Shown here: positions 45,003-57,175 of the stretch, in pieces
How positions within the stretch are numbered: the first letter of the stretch is position 1
Layout of the letters: every line of letters begins with the position of its first letter
From: Cupriavidus sp.
GTDB lineage: Bacteria > Pseudomonadota > Gammaproteobacteria > Burkholderiales > Burkholderiaceae
Length of the DNA: 64,000 nucleotides
NCBI GenBank assembly: GCA_031181345.1
Contig: JAPSLC010000014.1
Coordinates: 27,236 to 91,235 of the forward strand
Direction: 5' to 3'
The notes under the pieces: model-generated
Seen by the model: the letters and a program-made list of their open reading frames with translations, nothing else
What the model was told of the DNA's origin: nothing
Databases searched by the model: none
Made by a program: the position numbers and the translations under genes

Positions 45003-46268
45003 TTACGACGCCGCCCGATTCCCGCCCTTCACCATCTCGAACCGGAACAAGCGGCATTCGATCGCACCGTTGTACAGCGGCACGCGTCGCGATTCCTTCA
45101 GCCGCAGGCGGCGCGGCAGCGACAGGTCGCCGGTGAAGATCCACGCCTCCCAGCCCGAGAAATGCTGCTTCAGCGTGGTGGCGAACGCGCTGGCGAACTG
45201 GTTGGCGGCGTCCTCCTCGGCGCTGTCGAACGGCGCCTCGTCGAACGCGGGCCGGCGCTGGCCGCGCACCGCGATACGCTCGCCATAGGGCGGGTTCAGC
45301 AGCAGCAGGCCCGGCTGCGCGAACGGCGGCTGCACGTGGCGCGCATCGACCTGCTTGGTGCGCAGCTCGCCCGGCAGGCCCGCCCGCTGCCAGTTGGCGC
45401 TGGCCATCGCCAGCATGTCGGTCGAGATATCGCTGCCGGCAATGGCGAGGTCCGCCGGCGCTGACGATGCGGCCGCCGCGGCGCGCTGGCTCGCGGCCTG
45501 GGCCTCGCCCTTCAGCGCCTTCCACGGCTTCTGGTTCATCCCCTTGAGCCATTCGAAGGCGAAGCTGCGGCCCGCGCCGGGGGCCAGACCGAGCGCGACC
45601 TGCGCCGCCTCGACCAGGAACGTGCCGCTGCCGCACATCGGATCGTAGAAGGGCCGCGCGGTCTTCCCCGGCGTCCAGCCGGCCAGCCGCAGGATGCCGG
45701 CGGCCAGATTCTCCTTCAGCGGCGCCTCGCCCTTCTCCATGCGCCAGCCGCGCTTGAACAGCGGCTCGCCGGTGGTATCCAGGTACAGCGTGCAGTCGTG
45801 CTCGGTCAAATGCGCGTAGATCCGTACGTCGGGACTGGCGGTGTCGACGCTGGGCCGCGCGCCCAGGCGCTCGCGCATCGCGTCGCAGACGCCGTCCTTG
45901 ACCCGCAGCGCGGTGAAGTTCAGGCTGCGCAGCGGCGAGCGGTGCGCGGTCATCTCGATCTTGATGGTCTCGTCCGGGCCGAACCACTGGTCCCAGCGCT
46001 GCGCGCGCGCCAGCTCGTAGATATCGTCCTCGTGACGGTAACCGCGGGCGGCAATCCGCAGCAGCACGCGGCTGGCGATGCGCGAATGCAGATTGACCGC
46101 GTAGGCGGCCGCCATGTCGCCGGAGAAACTGACGCCGCCCGGCACCTCGCGATGGACGTCGAACGGCGCCAGGGCATCTACATCGGGCCGCACGGCGATC
46201 TCGCGCAGCTCGTCGGCGAGCGCGCTCTCGAGGCCGCGCGGGCAAGGGGCGAAGAAGGCTTGGGTCAT
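45003..46268 (-). CDS. rlmL: THUMP-domain 23S rRNA (guanine-N2) methyltransferase, RlmL-like
   Basis: A 421-residue RNA methyltransferase. The N-terminal part is a THUMP domain (MTQAFFAPCPRGLESALADE, then LHSRIASRVLLRIA). The C-terminal part is a class I methyltransferase with YDPMCGSGTFLVEAAQVALG and the catalytic LLLNPPYGERI. It matches only the RlmL half of the Escherichia coli RlmKL fusion, as is usual in this lineage. The start MTQAFFAPCP was chosen; the frame is open further upstream. Confidence 0.88.
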   Translation of the reverse strand: MTQAFFAPCPRGLESALADELREIAVRPDVDALAPFDVHREVPGGVSFSGDMAAAYAVNLHSRIASRVLLRIAARGYRHEDDIYELARAQRWDQWFGPDETIKIEMTAHRSPLRSLNFTALRVKDGVCDAMRERLGARPSVDTASPDVRIYAHLTEHDCTLYLDTTGEPLFKRGWRMEKGEAPLKENLAAGILRLAGWTPGKTARPFYDPMCGSGTFLVEAAQVALGLAPGAGRSFAFEWLKGMNQKPWKALKGEAQAASQRAAAAASSAPADLAIAGSDISTDMLAMASANWQRAGLPGELRTKQVDARHVQPPFAQPGLLLLNPPYGERIAVRGQRRPAFDEAPFDSAEEDAANQFASAFATTLKQHFSGWEAWIFTGDLSLPRRLRLKESRRVPLYNGAIECRLFRFEMVKGGNRAAS

Positions 46269-46365
46269 CACAGCGGTCCGGCAAATAGGGGCGCGAACGG
46301 GTCGCAAAAGGGTGGCAAACGCGTCAAACAAACGGCAGGCGAAACGGTGGCGCAACCGCTTCAAA

Positions 46366-46389
46366 CAAAAACGTCCGCCGTGGCGGACG
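46366..46389 (-). terminator. Rho-independent terminator after the isomerase gene
   Basis: On the minus strand GTCCGCC-AC-GGCGGAC is followed by GTTTTTG. It lies between the DsbA-family isomerase stop and the rlmL-like start. Confidence 0.82.
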
Positions 46390-46427
46390 GAGGCGCCGGC
46401 GCCGGCCCGGGCCGGCACGGTCCGCAC

Positions 46428-47033
46428 TCAGGCGGCAGCCAGCGCGCGATCCAGGAAGTCGAGCCGGTCCTGCCCCCAGTACGGCTGGCCGTCATGGACA
46501 TACCACGGCGCGCCGAACACGCCGGCCGAAATCGCGTCCTGGGTATGGCGCGCGTATTCCTCCTGCACGCCCTGCCCTTCGCTGGCCTTCAGCAGCGCCG
46601 CGCCATCCAGGTCCAGCCGGTCGGCCAGCTCCGCGAGCGTGGCGGCATCGGCGATATTACGCTCCTCGGCCCACAGCGCCTGGCCGATCGCACCGAGCAG
46701 CGCCATCGCACGGGCGGTGCCATGTGCCAGCCGCGCCGCGATGATCAGCCGGCTGGCGGCATCGCCCGAGACCGGAAAATACTTCGGCTCCGGATTGAGC
46801 GGCACGCCGAGGTAGTCGCGCCAGCGCGCCAGCTCGACCAGCCGGTAGGCCTGGCGCTGCGGCGGCCGCTGGGCCAGCGGCAGGCCGCCCGAGGTCGCGA
46901 ACACCTTGCCCAGGTCGCAGGGCTTCAGGTTGACCTGGGCGCCGTGACGGGCCGCGATCTCGGCAAAGCGCGCGTGGCCCAGATAGACGTACGGCGACTG
47001 CGGCGAGAAGTAGTAGTCGATCTGCTTGCTCAT
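46428..47033 (-). CDS. 2-hydroxychromene-2-carboxylate isomerase / DsbA-family (GST kappa-like) protein
   Basis: A 201-residue thioredoxin-fold protein with IDYYFSPQSPYVYLGHARF (serine in the glutathione-contact position), an all-helical insertion and SAGVFGAPWYVHDGQPYWGQ near the end, as in the HCCA isomerase group. No CxxC is present, so it is not a disulfide oxidase. The group includes naphthalene-pathway isomerases, but homologues are common outside such pathways, and no degradation genes are near. It belongs to the leftward run after hemJ. Confidence 0.88.
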   Translation of the reverse strand: MSKQIDYYFSPQSPYVYLGHARFAEIAARHGAQVNLKPCDLGKVFATSGGLPLAQRPPQRQAYRLVELARWRDYLGVPLNPEPKYFPVSGDAASRLIIAARLAHGTARAMALLGAIGQALWAEERNIADAATLAELADRLDLDGAALLKASEGQGVQEEYARHTQDAISAGVFGAPWYVHDGQPYWGQDRLDFLDRALAAA

Positions 47034-47145
47034 CGGTTCCTCGGAGTAGGTTCAGGCGGGGGTTATGGGGACGTAGGCGATGCGGACGATGCGGACGATG
47101 CGGGGCGATGCGGACGACAGCGCCATGCCGGCCGGCGCGGACGCG

Positions 47146-47568
47146 TCAGAACGGCTTGACCACCACCAGCACCACGATCGCCAGCAGCACCAGCACCGGC
47201 AGTTCGTTGAACCAGCGGTAGAAGCGATGCGAGCGCGTATTGCGACCGGCCTCGAACTTGCGCAGCAGCACCGCGCAGCCATGGTGATAGCCGAGCAGCA
47301 CCAGCACCAGCGCCAGCTTCGCATGCATCCAGCCCTGCCCCGGGCCGCGCCCGATGCCATAGCCCAGATAGAGCCACAGCCCGAACGCCAGCGCGGGTAT
47401 CGCCAGCATCGTCATGAAGCGCAGCAGCTTGCGCGCCATCGCCTGCAGCCGCGCGACGGCGGCTGGATCGGTCTCCATCGCAAGATTGACGAAGATGCGC
47501 GGCAGGTAGAACAGCCCCGCGAACCAGGAGACCACGAAGACGATATGCAGCGATTTGACCCAGAGCAT
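47146..47568 (-). CDS. hemJ: HemJ/CopD-family membrane protein (probable protoporphyrinogen oxidase)
   Basis: A 140-residue protein with four membrane helices. LWVKSLHIVFVVSWFAGLFY with an early histidine, LPRIFVN, WMHAKLALVLVLLGYHHG and the C-terminal RWFNELPVLVLL segment match HemJ, which oxidises protoporphyrinogen IX in haem synthesis and uses the conserved histidine and lysine. It begins 24 bases after proA. The annotation as a copper-resistance CopD protein seen for such sequences is the main alternative. Confidence 0.85.
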   Translation of the reverse strand: MLWVKSLHIVFVVSWFAGLFYLPRIFVNLAMETDPAAVARLQAMARKLLRFMTMLAIPALAFGLWLYLGYGIGRGPGQGWMHAKLALVLVLLGYHHGCAVLLRKFEAGRNTRSHRFYRWFNELPVLVLLAIVVLVVVKPF

Positions 47569-47592
47569 CGGCGATCCGTATGACTCGGTGAT

Positions 47593-48873
47593 TTACGAGC
47601 GGATCTCGCCGTGGCCGAACACCACGTACTTCAGCGAGGTCAGCCCTTCGAGGCCGACCGGGCCGCGTGCGTGCAGCTTGTCGTTCGAGATGCCGATCTC
47701 CGCGCCGAGGCCGTATTCGAAGCCGTCCGCAAAACGGGTCGAGGCGTTGATCATCACGCTGGCCGAATCGACCTCGCGCAGGAAGCGCATGCCGGCCGAA
47801 TAGTTCTCGGTGACGATCGAATCGGTATGGGCCGAGCCGTAGGTGTTGATATGGGCGATCGCCTCGTCGAGGCCGGACACGGTGCGGATCGCCAGCACCG
47901 GCGCCAGGTATTCGAGGCGCCAGTCTTCCTCGGTGGCGTCGACCAGACCCTGGATGCCCGCGGCTTCCAGCGTGGCACGCGTGGCGGGACAGACCCGCAG
48001 CTCGACGCCCTTCTGCTGGTAGATCTTGCACAGCGGCGGCAACACGCGCGCGGCGATCGCGTCGGCGACCAGCAGCGTCTCCATCGTATTGCACGGCGCG
48101 TAGCGCTGCGTCTTGGCGTTGTCGCAGATGCGCACCGCCTTGTCGAGGTCCGCGTCGCCATCGACATAGACGTGGCAGATGCCGTCCAGATGCTTGATCA
48201 TCGGCACGCGCGCCTCTTCCATCAGCCGGGCGATCAGGCTCTTGCCGCCGCGCGGCACGATCACGTCGACATATTCGGTCATCGTGATCAGGCGTCCGAC
48301 CGCGGCGCGGTCGGTGGTCTCGATGACCTGCACCGCCTCGGCCGGCAGGCCGGCTTCGGCCAGCCCCTCGGCGACCAGCTTCGCCAGCGCGGTATTCGAT
48401 TCGATCGCTTCCGAGCCGCCGCGCAGGATGGTGGCGTTGCCCGACTTCAGGCACAGCGCCGCGGCGTCGATGGTCACATTGGGGCGCGACTCGTAGATGA
48501 TGCCGATCACGCCGAGCGGCACGCGCATCTGGCCGACCTGGATGCCGGTCGGCCGGTATTTCATGTTGCCGATCTCGCCGATCGGATCGGGCAGCGCGGC
48601 GATCTGCTCCAGGCCCGCGGCCATGGTGGCGATGGCCTTGTCCGACAGCGTCAGGCGATCGACGAAGGCGGCGTCCTGGCCGTTGGCGCGGGCGCGCTCG
48701 ACATCGCGCGCATTGACGGCCTTCAGCTGCTCGGCGTCGCGGCGGATCGCGGCGGCGATGGTCAGCAGCGCGCGGTTCTTGTCGGCGGTGGAAGCGCGCG
48801 CCATCGCGCGCGACGCGGCGCGGGCCTGGCGGCCGACGCGGTCCATGTACTGGTAGAGGTCGAGCTCGTTCAT
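47593..48873 (-). CDS. proA: Gamma-glutamyl phosphate reductase
   Basis: A 426-residue NADPH enzyme for the second step of proline synthesis. [45 protein letters not shown] and the catalytic cysteine in [12 protein letters not shown] are diagnostic. The start [10 protein letters not shown] fits. It follows holA with a 129-base gap; holA-proA adjacency is common. Confidence 0.97.
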   Translation of the reverse strand: MNELDLYQYMDRVGRQARAASRAMARASTADKNRALLTIAAAIRRDAEQLKAVNARDVERARANGQDAAFVDRLTLSDKAIATMAAGLEQIAALPDPIGEIGNMKYRPTGIQVGQMRVPLGVIGIIYESRPNVTIDAAALCLKSGNATILRGGSEAIESNTALAKLVAEGLAEAGLPAEAVQVIETTDRAAVGRLITMTEYVDVIVPRGGKSLIARLMEEARVPMIKHLDGICHVYVDGDADLDKAVRICDNAKTQRYAPCNTMETLLVADAIAARVLPPLCKIYQQKGVELRVCPATRATLEAAGIQGLVDATEEDWRLEYLAPVLAIRTVSGLDEAIAHINTYGSAHTDSIVTENYSAGMRFLREVDSASVMINASTRFADGFEYGLGAEIGISNDKLHARGPVGLEGLTSLKYVVFGHGEIRS

Positions 48874-49002
48874 ATCGGGGGCCGGTCGGTGCGGCCTGGC
48901 AATCTTGTATTTGGCGCGCGCGCTGCGGGCGGCGCGACGTCGCGGGTTCCGGCGGCGCTTGGCCGCGCGTCAGGGGCGGATCGGCGGCAGATCAGAGGCA
49001 GA

Positions 49003-50058
49003 TCAGCGCGCGATCATCAGCGCCAGCTGCAGCAGGCCGTCCCACGGCTCGGCCGGCATGCCCTCGACGCGCAGGCCCTTGGTCTGCCGGTCCAGCCTGG
49101 CGGCCATCGCCAGCGCGGCCTCGAGCCGCTCGGTGGACAGCCGCTGCGCGGCCTGCGGCACCAGCTTCTCGCGCGGCCCCCAGATGCGCAGCTCGCGGGT
49201 CAGCACGCCCATCGGCTTGCCGCCGGCCAGCCCCTGCCGGACCTTGGATAATACGCGAATTTCCTCGGTCAGCGCCCACAGCACCAGCACCGTGGCCTCG
49301 CCCTCGCCGCGCAGTCCTTCGAGCATCCGCACCAGCCGCGGCACGTCGCCGCCGAGCATCGCCTCGGACAGCTTGAACACGTCGTAGCGGGCGACATTGA
49401 GCACCGCGTCATGGACCTGGTCGAAGGTCAGCACGCCGGCCGGATACAGCAGGCCGAGCTTCTGGATTTCCTGATGGGCGGCCAGCAGGTTGCCCTCGAC
49501 CTTGTCGGCGATGAACTGCAGCGCGCGGCGGCCCGGTTCCCCCGGTTCCACGCGCTGGTTCTGCAGCGCCAGCCGTTCGCCGACCCACGCCGGCAGCCGG
49601 GTGCGATCGACGCTGTCGACCTTGATCGAGACGCCGGCGCCTTCGAGGGCCTGGAACCACGCGGACTTCGAGGCGGCGAAGTCCAGCCGCGGCAGCGTGA
49701 TCAGCATCACCAGATCGGAGGCGAACTGCGCCGTCGACAGCTGCGCCGCGACCGCGCGCAGCGCCTCGCCGCCTTCCTTGCCGGGCTTGCCGGACGGAAT
49801 GCGCAGCTCGACGATCTTGCGGTCGCCGAACAGCGACATCGATTGCTGCGCCTCGAGCAGCTGGCTCCATTGGAAGCCGCGCTCGGACACCAGCACGTCG
49901 CGCTCGCTGTAGCCGGCCTCGCGCGCCGCCTGGCGCAGGCGGTCGACCGCTTCGAGCACCAGCAGATGCTCGTCGCCGTGCACCACGTACAGCGGCGCCA
50001 GCCCGCGCGACCGAGCCTGGCGCAGGTGACCGTCTAGGGCGTCGAGCTTGAGCTGCAT
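49003..50058 (-). CDS. holA: DNA polymerase III subunit delta
   Basis: A 351-residue clamp-loader subunit that opens the sliding clamp. MQLKLDALDGHLRQA, PLYVVHGDEHLLVLEAVDRL, SLFGDRKIVELRIPSGKPGK and NLLAAHQEIQKLGLLYP are family features. It lies 79 bases after lptE on the same strand, the classic leuS-lptE-holA order. Confidence 0.95.
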   Translation of the reverse strand: MQLKLDALDGHLRQARSRGLAPLYVVHGDEHLLVLEAVDRLRQAAREAGYSERDVLVSERGFQWSQLLEAQQSMSLFGDRKIVELRIPSGKPGKEGGEALRAVAAQLSTAQFASDLVMLITLPRLDFAASKSAWFQALEGAGVSIKVDSVDRTRLPAWVGERLALQNQRVEPGEPGRRALQFIADKVEGNLLAAHQEIQKLGLLYPAGVLTFDQVHDAVLNVARYDVFKLSEAMLGGDVPRLVRMLEGLRGEGEATVLVLWALTEEIRVLSKVRQGLAGGKPMGVLTRELRIWGPREKLVPQAAQRLSTERLEAALAMAARLDRQTKGLRVEGMPAEPWDGLLQLALMIAR

Positions 50059-50137
50059 CCGGTGGCCGCGTGTTCGCCTGTGTTTGCCTGTCTTGCGTGT
50101 CTTGCCTGCCGTGCCTGTGCGCGCTGCGTGCGCCGAC

Positions 50138-50644
50138 TCAGGCGGGCTTGGCGGCGGCGAGCCGGCGCATCAGCTGCTGCACGATGTCGCGCTGCATGTC
50201 GCGATACAGCTGCTCTTCCTCGTAACCCTTGGCGAGCGCGTTGGCCTCGTTGTAGGTCAGGTCGCGGAACAGCACCATCTGCGACGGCGCGATCATCTCG
50301 CGGCCGGCCGCATCGCGCAGGCGGAACGTGAAGCGCTGCGTCAGCCGGTATTCGCGCACGACGCCCGCCGTCGTGATCGACAGCACGGTCCGGGTGCGGG
50401 CGTCCTCGAGCACGTCGAGCAGCGCGTCGGCCTGCTTCGGATCGCTGACGACGATGGTGTCGGAACCGCCCTGGATCGCGCGCGTCAATTCGGCGCCCAT
50501 CAGCGAGTTCTTCGGGATGCCGACATACAGCCGCTTGAAAGCAAAGTCCGAGCTGCCGCGCAGATGGAAGCCGCAGCCGGCCAGCGCACCGGCGGCCAGC
50601 AGCGCGGCAAGCACGGCGCGGCGATTCGGGTTCGGTCTAGTCAT
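50138..50644 (-). CDS. lptE: LPS-assembly lipoprotein LptE
   Basis: A 168-residue outer-membrane lipoprotein that plugs LptD during lipopolysaccharide delivery. The signal peptide ends in the lipobox LAGC with cysteine 24. GFHLRGSSDFAFKRLYVG follows, then VLEDARTRTVLSITTAGVV. The start MTRPNPNRRA is right for a lipoprotein, although the frame is open into leuS. It lies 62 bases after leuS. Confidence 0.94.
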   Translation of the reverse strand: MTRPNPNRRAVLAALLAAGALAGCGFHLRGSSDFAFKRLYVGIPKNSLMGAELTRAIQGGSDTIVVSDPKQADALLDVLEDARTRTVLSITTAGVVREYRLTQRFTFRLRDAAGREMIAPSQMVLFRDLTYNEANALAKGYEEEQLYRDMQRDIVQQLMRRLAAAKPA

Positions 50645-50706
50645 GGCGCGATTCCTTGCAAATTGAGACGGTGGTGCGGCGGCGGGCGTCCTGGCGGCGG
50701 CCTGCC

Positions 50707-53553
<2,847 letters not shown>

Positions 53554-53555
53554 GA

Positions 53556-54353
53556 TCATTTCAGGCCCAGCACGTCCTGCATGTCGAACAGCCCGCTGGG
53601 CTTGCCTGCCAGGAAGCGGGCCGCGCGCACCGCGCCATCGGCATACGATTGGCGGCTCGAGGACTTGTGCGTGATCTCGATGCGCTCGCCGATGCCGGCG
53701 AACAGCACGGTGTGGTCGCCGACGATATCGCCGCCGCGCACCGTGGCAAAGCCGATCGAATTCCGATCGCGCTCGCCGGTATGTCCCTCTCGCGCGAACA
53801 CGCCGCAGGTCTTCAGGTCGCGGCCGAGCGCCTCGGCGATGACCTCGCCCATCTTCAGCGCGGTGCCCGAGGGCGCGTCCACCTTGTGCCGATGGTGTGC
53901 CTCGATGATTTCGATGTCGTAGCCGGAGGACAGCATCTTCGCCGCCACCTCGAGCAGCTTGAACGTCGCATTGACGCCGACGCTCATGTTGGCGGCAAAG
54001 ACCACGCCGATCGACTGCGCGGCCTCGGCCAGCGCGGCCTTGCCGGCGTCGTCGAAGCCGGTGGTACCAATCACCATCTTGACGCCCAGCCGGCGCGCTG
54101 CCTGCAGGTGAGCCAGCGTGCCTTCCGGACGGGTGAAGTCGATCAGGCAATCGGCCGCCGACAGCGCGGCCTCGATGTCCGAGGTGATCGTGACACCGGT
54201 TTCGCGCCCGATGAACAGGCCCGCGTCCTGCCCGAGCGCGGCAGCACCCGGCACATCGAGCGCGCCGGCCAGCGTCACGCCCTCGGCGTCCAGCACATAT
54301 TCGATCAACATGCGGCCCATGCGGCCGGAGGCCCCGGCAATAGCGAGTTTCAT
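53556..54353 (-). CDS. dapB: 4-hydroxy-tetrahydrodipicolinate reductase
   Basis: A 265-residue NAD(P)H enzyme of lysine and diaminopimelate synthesis. The Rossmann start [40 protein letters not shown] and the catalytic [20 protein letters not shown] are diagnostic. The start was placed at the Rossmann strand. It lies between bamE and leuS. Confidence 0.97.
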   Translation of the reverse strand: MKLAIAGASGRMGRMLIEYVLDAEGVTLAGALDVPGAAALGQDAGLFIGRETGVTITSDIEAALSAADCLIDFTRPEGTLAHLQAARRLGVKMVIGTTGFDDAGKAALAEAAQSIGVVFAANMSVGVNATFKLLEVAAKMLSSGYDIEIIEAHHRHKVDAPSGTALKMGEVIAEALGRDLKTCGVFAREGHTGERDRNSIGFATVRGGDIVGDHTVLFAGIGERIEITHKSSSRQSYADGAVRAARFLAGKPSGLFDMQDVLGLK

Positions 54354-54538
54354 GGCGAGTCGGTTCCCCGGAAAGAAATCAGGCGAATAGCAACGAATGA
54401 CAGGATAGGAAGACCGGAACGGCGCCAGGCACTGCGCGGGACGGTCCGGGCAAGACGCGGTCCGATGGTGGCCTCCGGGCAACGGCGCCCGGGGCCGGTG
54501 CAACAGCATGGGCGGGCCGCTGGCCCGCGCCCCGCGAT

Positions 54539-55201
54539 TTACTTGATGGTGTCGGTGGGGCTGGCGCTGGCCGCGCGCTCGCTGGCCGGCTCGGCCGCGG
54601 GCTGCGAGGGCGCTGCACCGGCGGGCGCCGTGGAGGCCTCGGGCGCCGAGGCGGGCGGCTGGGCTTCGGCCTGCGGCTGCGCGGCATCGGCCGGCTCCTG
54701 CGGCTGCCGGGCCTGCTGCTCGGCGGGCGCGGCGGCCTGCTGCGGGGCCGACTTGGCGCCCTTGTTCGCCTCCGGCGTGCGCTTCATGCCGTCGATCTCG
54801 GCGATCAGCTCGTATTCCGACGGCAGTTCGTCGCCGCCGAAGCGCGCCAGACGATCATTGTCGAAGAACACCGTGAAGCGGCGCTGCTGCACCACCTGGG
54901 TGTTGCCGCGCTTGAACGAGAACACATAGTCCCAGCGATTGGCGTGGAACACGTCGGTCAGCAGCGGCGTGCCGAGCAGGAACTGCACCTGGTCGCGCGT
55001 CATGCCTTCGCGCAATTGCGCCGCGGCTTCGCGCGAGACGAAGTTGCCCTGGACGATATTGATCCGGTACGGCGTGATCGCACTGGCGATCTTGCGGGAA
55101 GTGCTGTCGTAGGTCGAGCAGGCGGCGGAGGCCAGCGTGATGGCTGCCAGAAGCGTGGTCAGCAGCGCCGGGCGCAGGGCGGATGTTCGAATGGAATCCA
55201 T
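54539..55201 (-). CDS. bamE: Outer-membrane assembly lipoprotein BamE with long low-complexity tail
   Basis: A 220-residue lipoprotein of the BAM complex, which folds beta-barrel proteins into the outer membrane. A signal peptide ends in LASAAC (C28). The SmpA/OmlA fold follows, with [35 protein letters not shown] and [11 protein letters not shown]. Residues 141-220 are an alanine-, proline-, glutamine- and glutamate-rich tail that most BamE proteins lack. The start [10 protein letters not shown] fits a signal peptide. It is divergent from fur, the usual arrangement. Confidence 0.94.
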   Translation of the reverse strand: MDSIRTSALRPALLTTLLAAITLASAACSTYDSTSRKIASAITPYRINIVQGNFVSREAAAQLREGMTRDQVQFLLGTPLLTDVFHANRWDYVFSFKRGNTQVVQQRRFTVFFDNDRLARFGGDELPSEYELIAEIDGMKRTPEANKGAKSAPQQAAAPAEQQARQPQEPADAAQPQAEAQPPASAPEASTAPAGAAPSQPAAEPASERAASASPTDTIK

Positions 55202-55352
55202 GTAACTCGCAGTTCTCGCTACCGAAGGAAGGGAATGTGCCGGTCGGTGGGCATGGCCAGCGTGTCCGGGCGGACACGTGCTCGCCACCGCGTGAAGGGC
55301 TCAGCGCATTGCCGGCACCGGCGGCGCCGGGCGACTTTTGCCGGCAAAACCC

Positions 55353-55381
55353 TTATGATTCAACAATCCAGACATTGTACT
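55353..55381 (+). promoter_or_regulatory. Possible fur promoter
   Basis: TTATGA and TGTACT separated by 17 bases, ending 16 bases before the fur start, in an AT-rich patch. The match is modest and the very short leader is a weakness. No clean 19-base Fur box was seen. Confidence 0.3.
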
Positions 55382-55397
55382 CTAGGGAGTCACGCCC

Positions 55398-55829
55398 ATG
55401 CCGAGTCCGGCGGAACTCAAAAATATCGGCCTGAAAGCGACCGTGCCGCGGCTGAAGATCCTCGAAATCTTCCAGACCAGCGAGCAGCGCCATCTGAGCG
55501 CGGAAGACGTCTATCGCATCCTGCTCAACGAGCATATGGATATCGGGCTGGCCACCGTGTATCGGGTGCTGACCCAGTTCGAACAAGCCGGCCTGCTGTC
55601 GCGCAACAACTTCGAATCGGGCAAGGCAATCTTCGAGCTCAACGAAGGCAAGCACCACGATCACCTGGTCTGCCTCGATTGCGGGCGCGTCGAGGAATTC
55701 TTCGACGCCGAGATCGAACACCGCCAGCAAAGCATCGCGCGCGAGCGCGGCTTTGCGCTGCAGGAGCATGCGCTGTCGCTGTATGGCAATTGCACCAAGA
55801 CCGCTTGCCCGCATCGGCCCAAGCGCTGA
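55398..55829 (+). CDS. fur: Ferric uptake regulator Fur
   Basis: A 143-residue iron-responsive repressor. The N-terminal winged helix contains [16 protein letters not shown] and [20 protein letters not shown]. The metal sites are in [18 protein letters not shown] and the final CPHRPKR. The CxxC pair CLDC and the later cysteines are present. Start [15 protein letters not shown] follows AGGGAG. It is divergent from bamE and convergent with phcA. Confidence 0.97.
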   Translation: MPSPAELKNIGLKATVPRLKILEIFQTSEQRHLSAEDVYRILLNEHMDIGLATVYRVLTQFEQAGLLSRNNFESGKAIFELNEGKHHDHLVCLDCGRVEEFFDAEIEHRQQSIARERGFALQEHALSLYGNCTKTACPHRPKR

Positions 55830-55865
55830 TACGGACCGCGTGCGACAAGGCACGCGGCGGCAAAG

Positions 55866-55894
55866 AAAAACCGGCGCCTGGCGCCGGTTTTTTG
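55866..55894. terminator. Bidirectional terminator between fur and phcA
   Basis: AAAAACCGGCGC-CTG-GCGCCGGTTTTTT has an A-run on one side and a T-run on the other, so it can end both fur (rightward) and phcA (leftward). Confidence 0.88.
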
Positions 55895-55913
55895 TTGTGC
55901 AGCGATGCGCGGC

Positions 55914-56900
55914 CTAGGCCTGCTCGCGCTCGATCTCGGCCATCCGCTGCGGCAATCCTGGCGCCGGCACGCCGACGAATTCGGCCACGACCTGGCGGAA
56001 CAGCCCGCGCGCCCACACCAGCATCGGATGGGTGTTGCGGCTGCGGTGCCAGAACATGTTCAGGCCCAGCGTGGTCTGGATCTCGGCCGGCAGCGGGAAC
56101 GCGTTCAGGCCGTAGCTTTCGCAGGCGACGTCCTTGGTCAGCGCGTTGACGGTGAAAATCATGTCGGTCTGCGCGGCCAGTTCGGCCTGGGCCCGCCACG
56201 AATGCACGGTAAGCGCCGCGTTGCGCTTCAGGCCGCGCTGCTGCAGCGCGTAGTCCAGCGGAATCAGCGACGGCGCCGGCCGCCCGGTGCCGCCGGCCGA
56301 GGCCATGAAGATATGGCCGCATTCGAGATAGTCGTCGAGCGTGCAGGCGGTCTGCAGCAGCGGATGACCCTTGCGCGCGCAAACCCACAGGTTCAGCGAG
56401 GCGACCGTTTCCTCGACGATCTCGGGGTGGCCGGTCGGCAGCGCGCAGAACGCAAGGTCCAGTTCGTTGGCACGCATCGAGGCCACATCGGCCTCCCACG
56501 AATGCGATTCGACCAGCCGGATATGCAGTTCGGGCGCGAGCTGCGCCAGGCGCAGCACGAAGCGGTTGAATACCGTATCGCCGAGTTCGGCGGCGAAGCC
56601 GATATGCAGCGTGCCGGACGCGACCGCGGGATCGAATTTGTCGACGTCGCCCTCGTTGATCGAGGACCACAGGTCGAGCATCTCGCGGATCTTCGGGCCC
56701 AGTTCGAGCGCGCGCGGCGTCGGCGTCAGGCCATGCGGGACGCGGATGAACAGCGGGTCGTCGAAGATCTCGCGCAGGCGGCCCAGCGAGTGAGACACCG
56801 CCGGCGCCGTCATATGCATCTTCTCGGCGACATAGGTCGCGTTCCGCTTGCTGAGCAACTCGGTGAAGATCACGAGCAGCTTGGTGTCAACGTTCACCAT
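55914..56900 (-). CDS. phcA: PhcA, LysR-family master regulator of quorum sensing
   Basis: A 328-residue LysR regulator. MVNVDTKLLVIFTELLSKRN, then ATYVAEKMHMTAPAVSHSLG and RLREIFDDPLFIRVPHGLTP, form the DNA-binding region, which reads like Ralstonia PhcA. The effector domain follows (LHIGFAAELGDTVFNRFVLR). PhcA switches between dispersal and high-density programmes and is released from inhibition when the PhcB-made signal builds up. An alternative GTG start two codons earlier (56906) is possible; no strong Shine-Dalgarno helps. It is placed between fur and gap, 26 kb from phcBSRQ, in the same orientation. The PhcA name is recalled from the family rather than found by search. Confidence 0.87.
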   Translation of the reverse strand: MVNVDTKLLVIFTELLSKRNATYVAEKMHMTAPAVSHSLGRLREIFDDPLFIRVPHGLTPTPRALELGPKIREMLDLWSSINEGDVDKFDPAVASGTLHIGFAAELGDTVFNRFVLRLAQLAPELHIRLVESHSWEADVASMRANELDLAFCALPTGHPEIVEETVASLNLWVCARKGHPLLQTACTLDDYLECGHIFMASAGGTGRPAPSLIPLDYALQQRGLKRNAALTVHSWRAQAELAAQTDMIFTVNALTKDVACESYGLNAFPLPAEIQTTLGLNMFWHRSRNTHPMLVWARGLFRQVVAEFVGVPAPGLPQRMAEIEREQA

Positions 56901-57042
56901 GATCACGCCCAGTTCAGGTTTGATACGCGTGGCCAGGCGAGCGCACGCGAGGACACTAAGGCTAGTGTAAGATCAAATCGCCACTTCGGGGAAGCGAAAA
57001 CGCCATTTTTGCCCGCCCGGGAACCCCTCCGTGGAAGGGTCC

Positions 57043-57076
57043 GCGTGTCGTATTTATCATATTTTACAATCCGAGC
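57043..57076 (-). promoter_or_regulatory. AT-rich patch upstream of phcA, possible promoter
   Basis: A short AT-rich stretch with TTGTAA and TATGAT-like hexamers on the minus strand, 145-175 bases before phcA and just after the gap terminator. Spacing is not ideal. It is the only promoter-like sequence seen in this gap. Confidence 0.3.
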
Positions 57077-57098
57077 GTGCGCTAGCGCACACCGGGCA

Positions 57099-57124
57099 TA
57101 AAAAACGGCGCCACATGGGCGCCG
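57099..57124 (-). terminator. Rho-independent terminator after gap
   Basis: On the minus strand CGGCGCC-CATG-TGGCGCCG-type stem (GGCGCCCATGTGGCGCC) followed by GTTTTTTA. It lies about 50 bases after the gap stop and isolates phcA from gap transcription. Confidence 0.85.
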
Positions 57125-57175
57125 CTTCCGAGTCGCCGCCAGGGCGGTGACATCGGCCCTCCACTGCCAGCCGAT

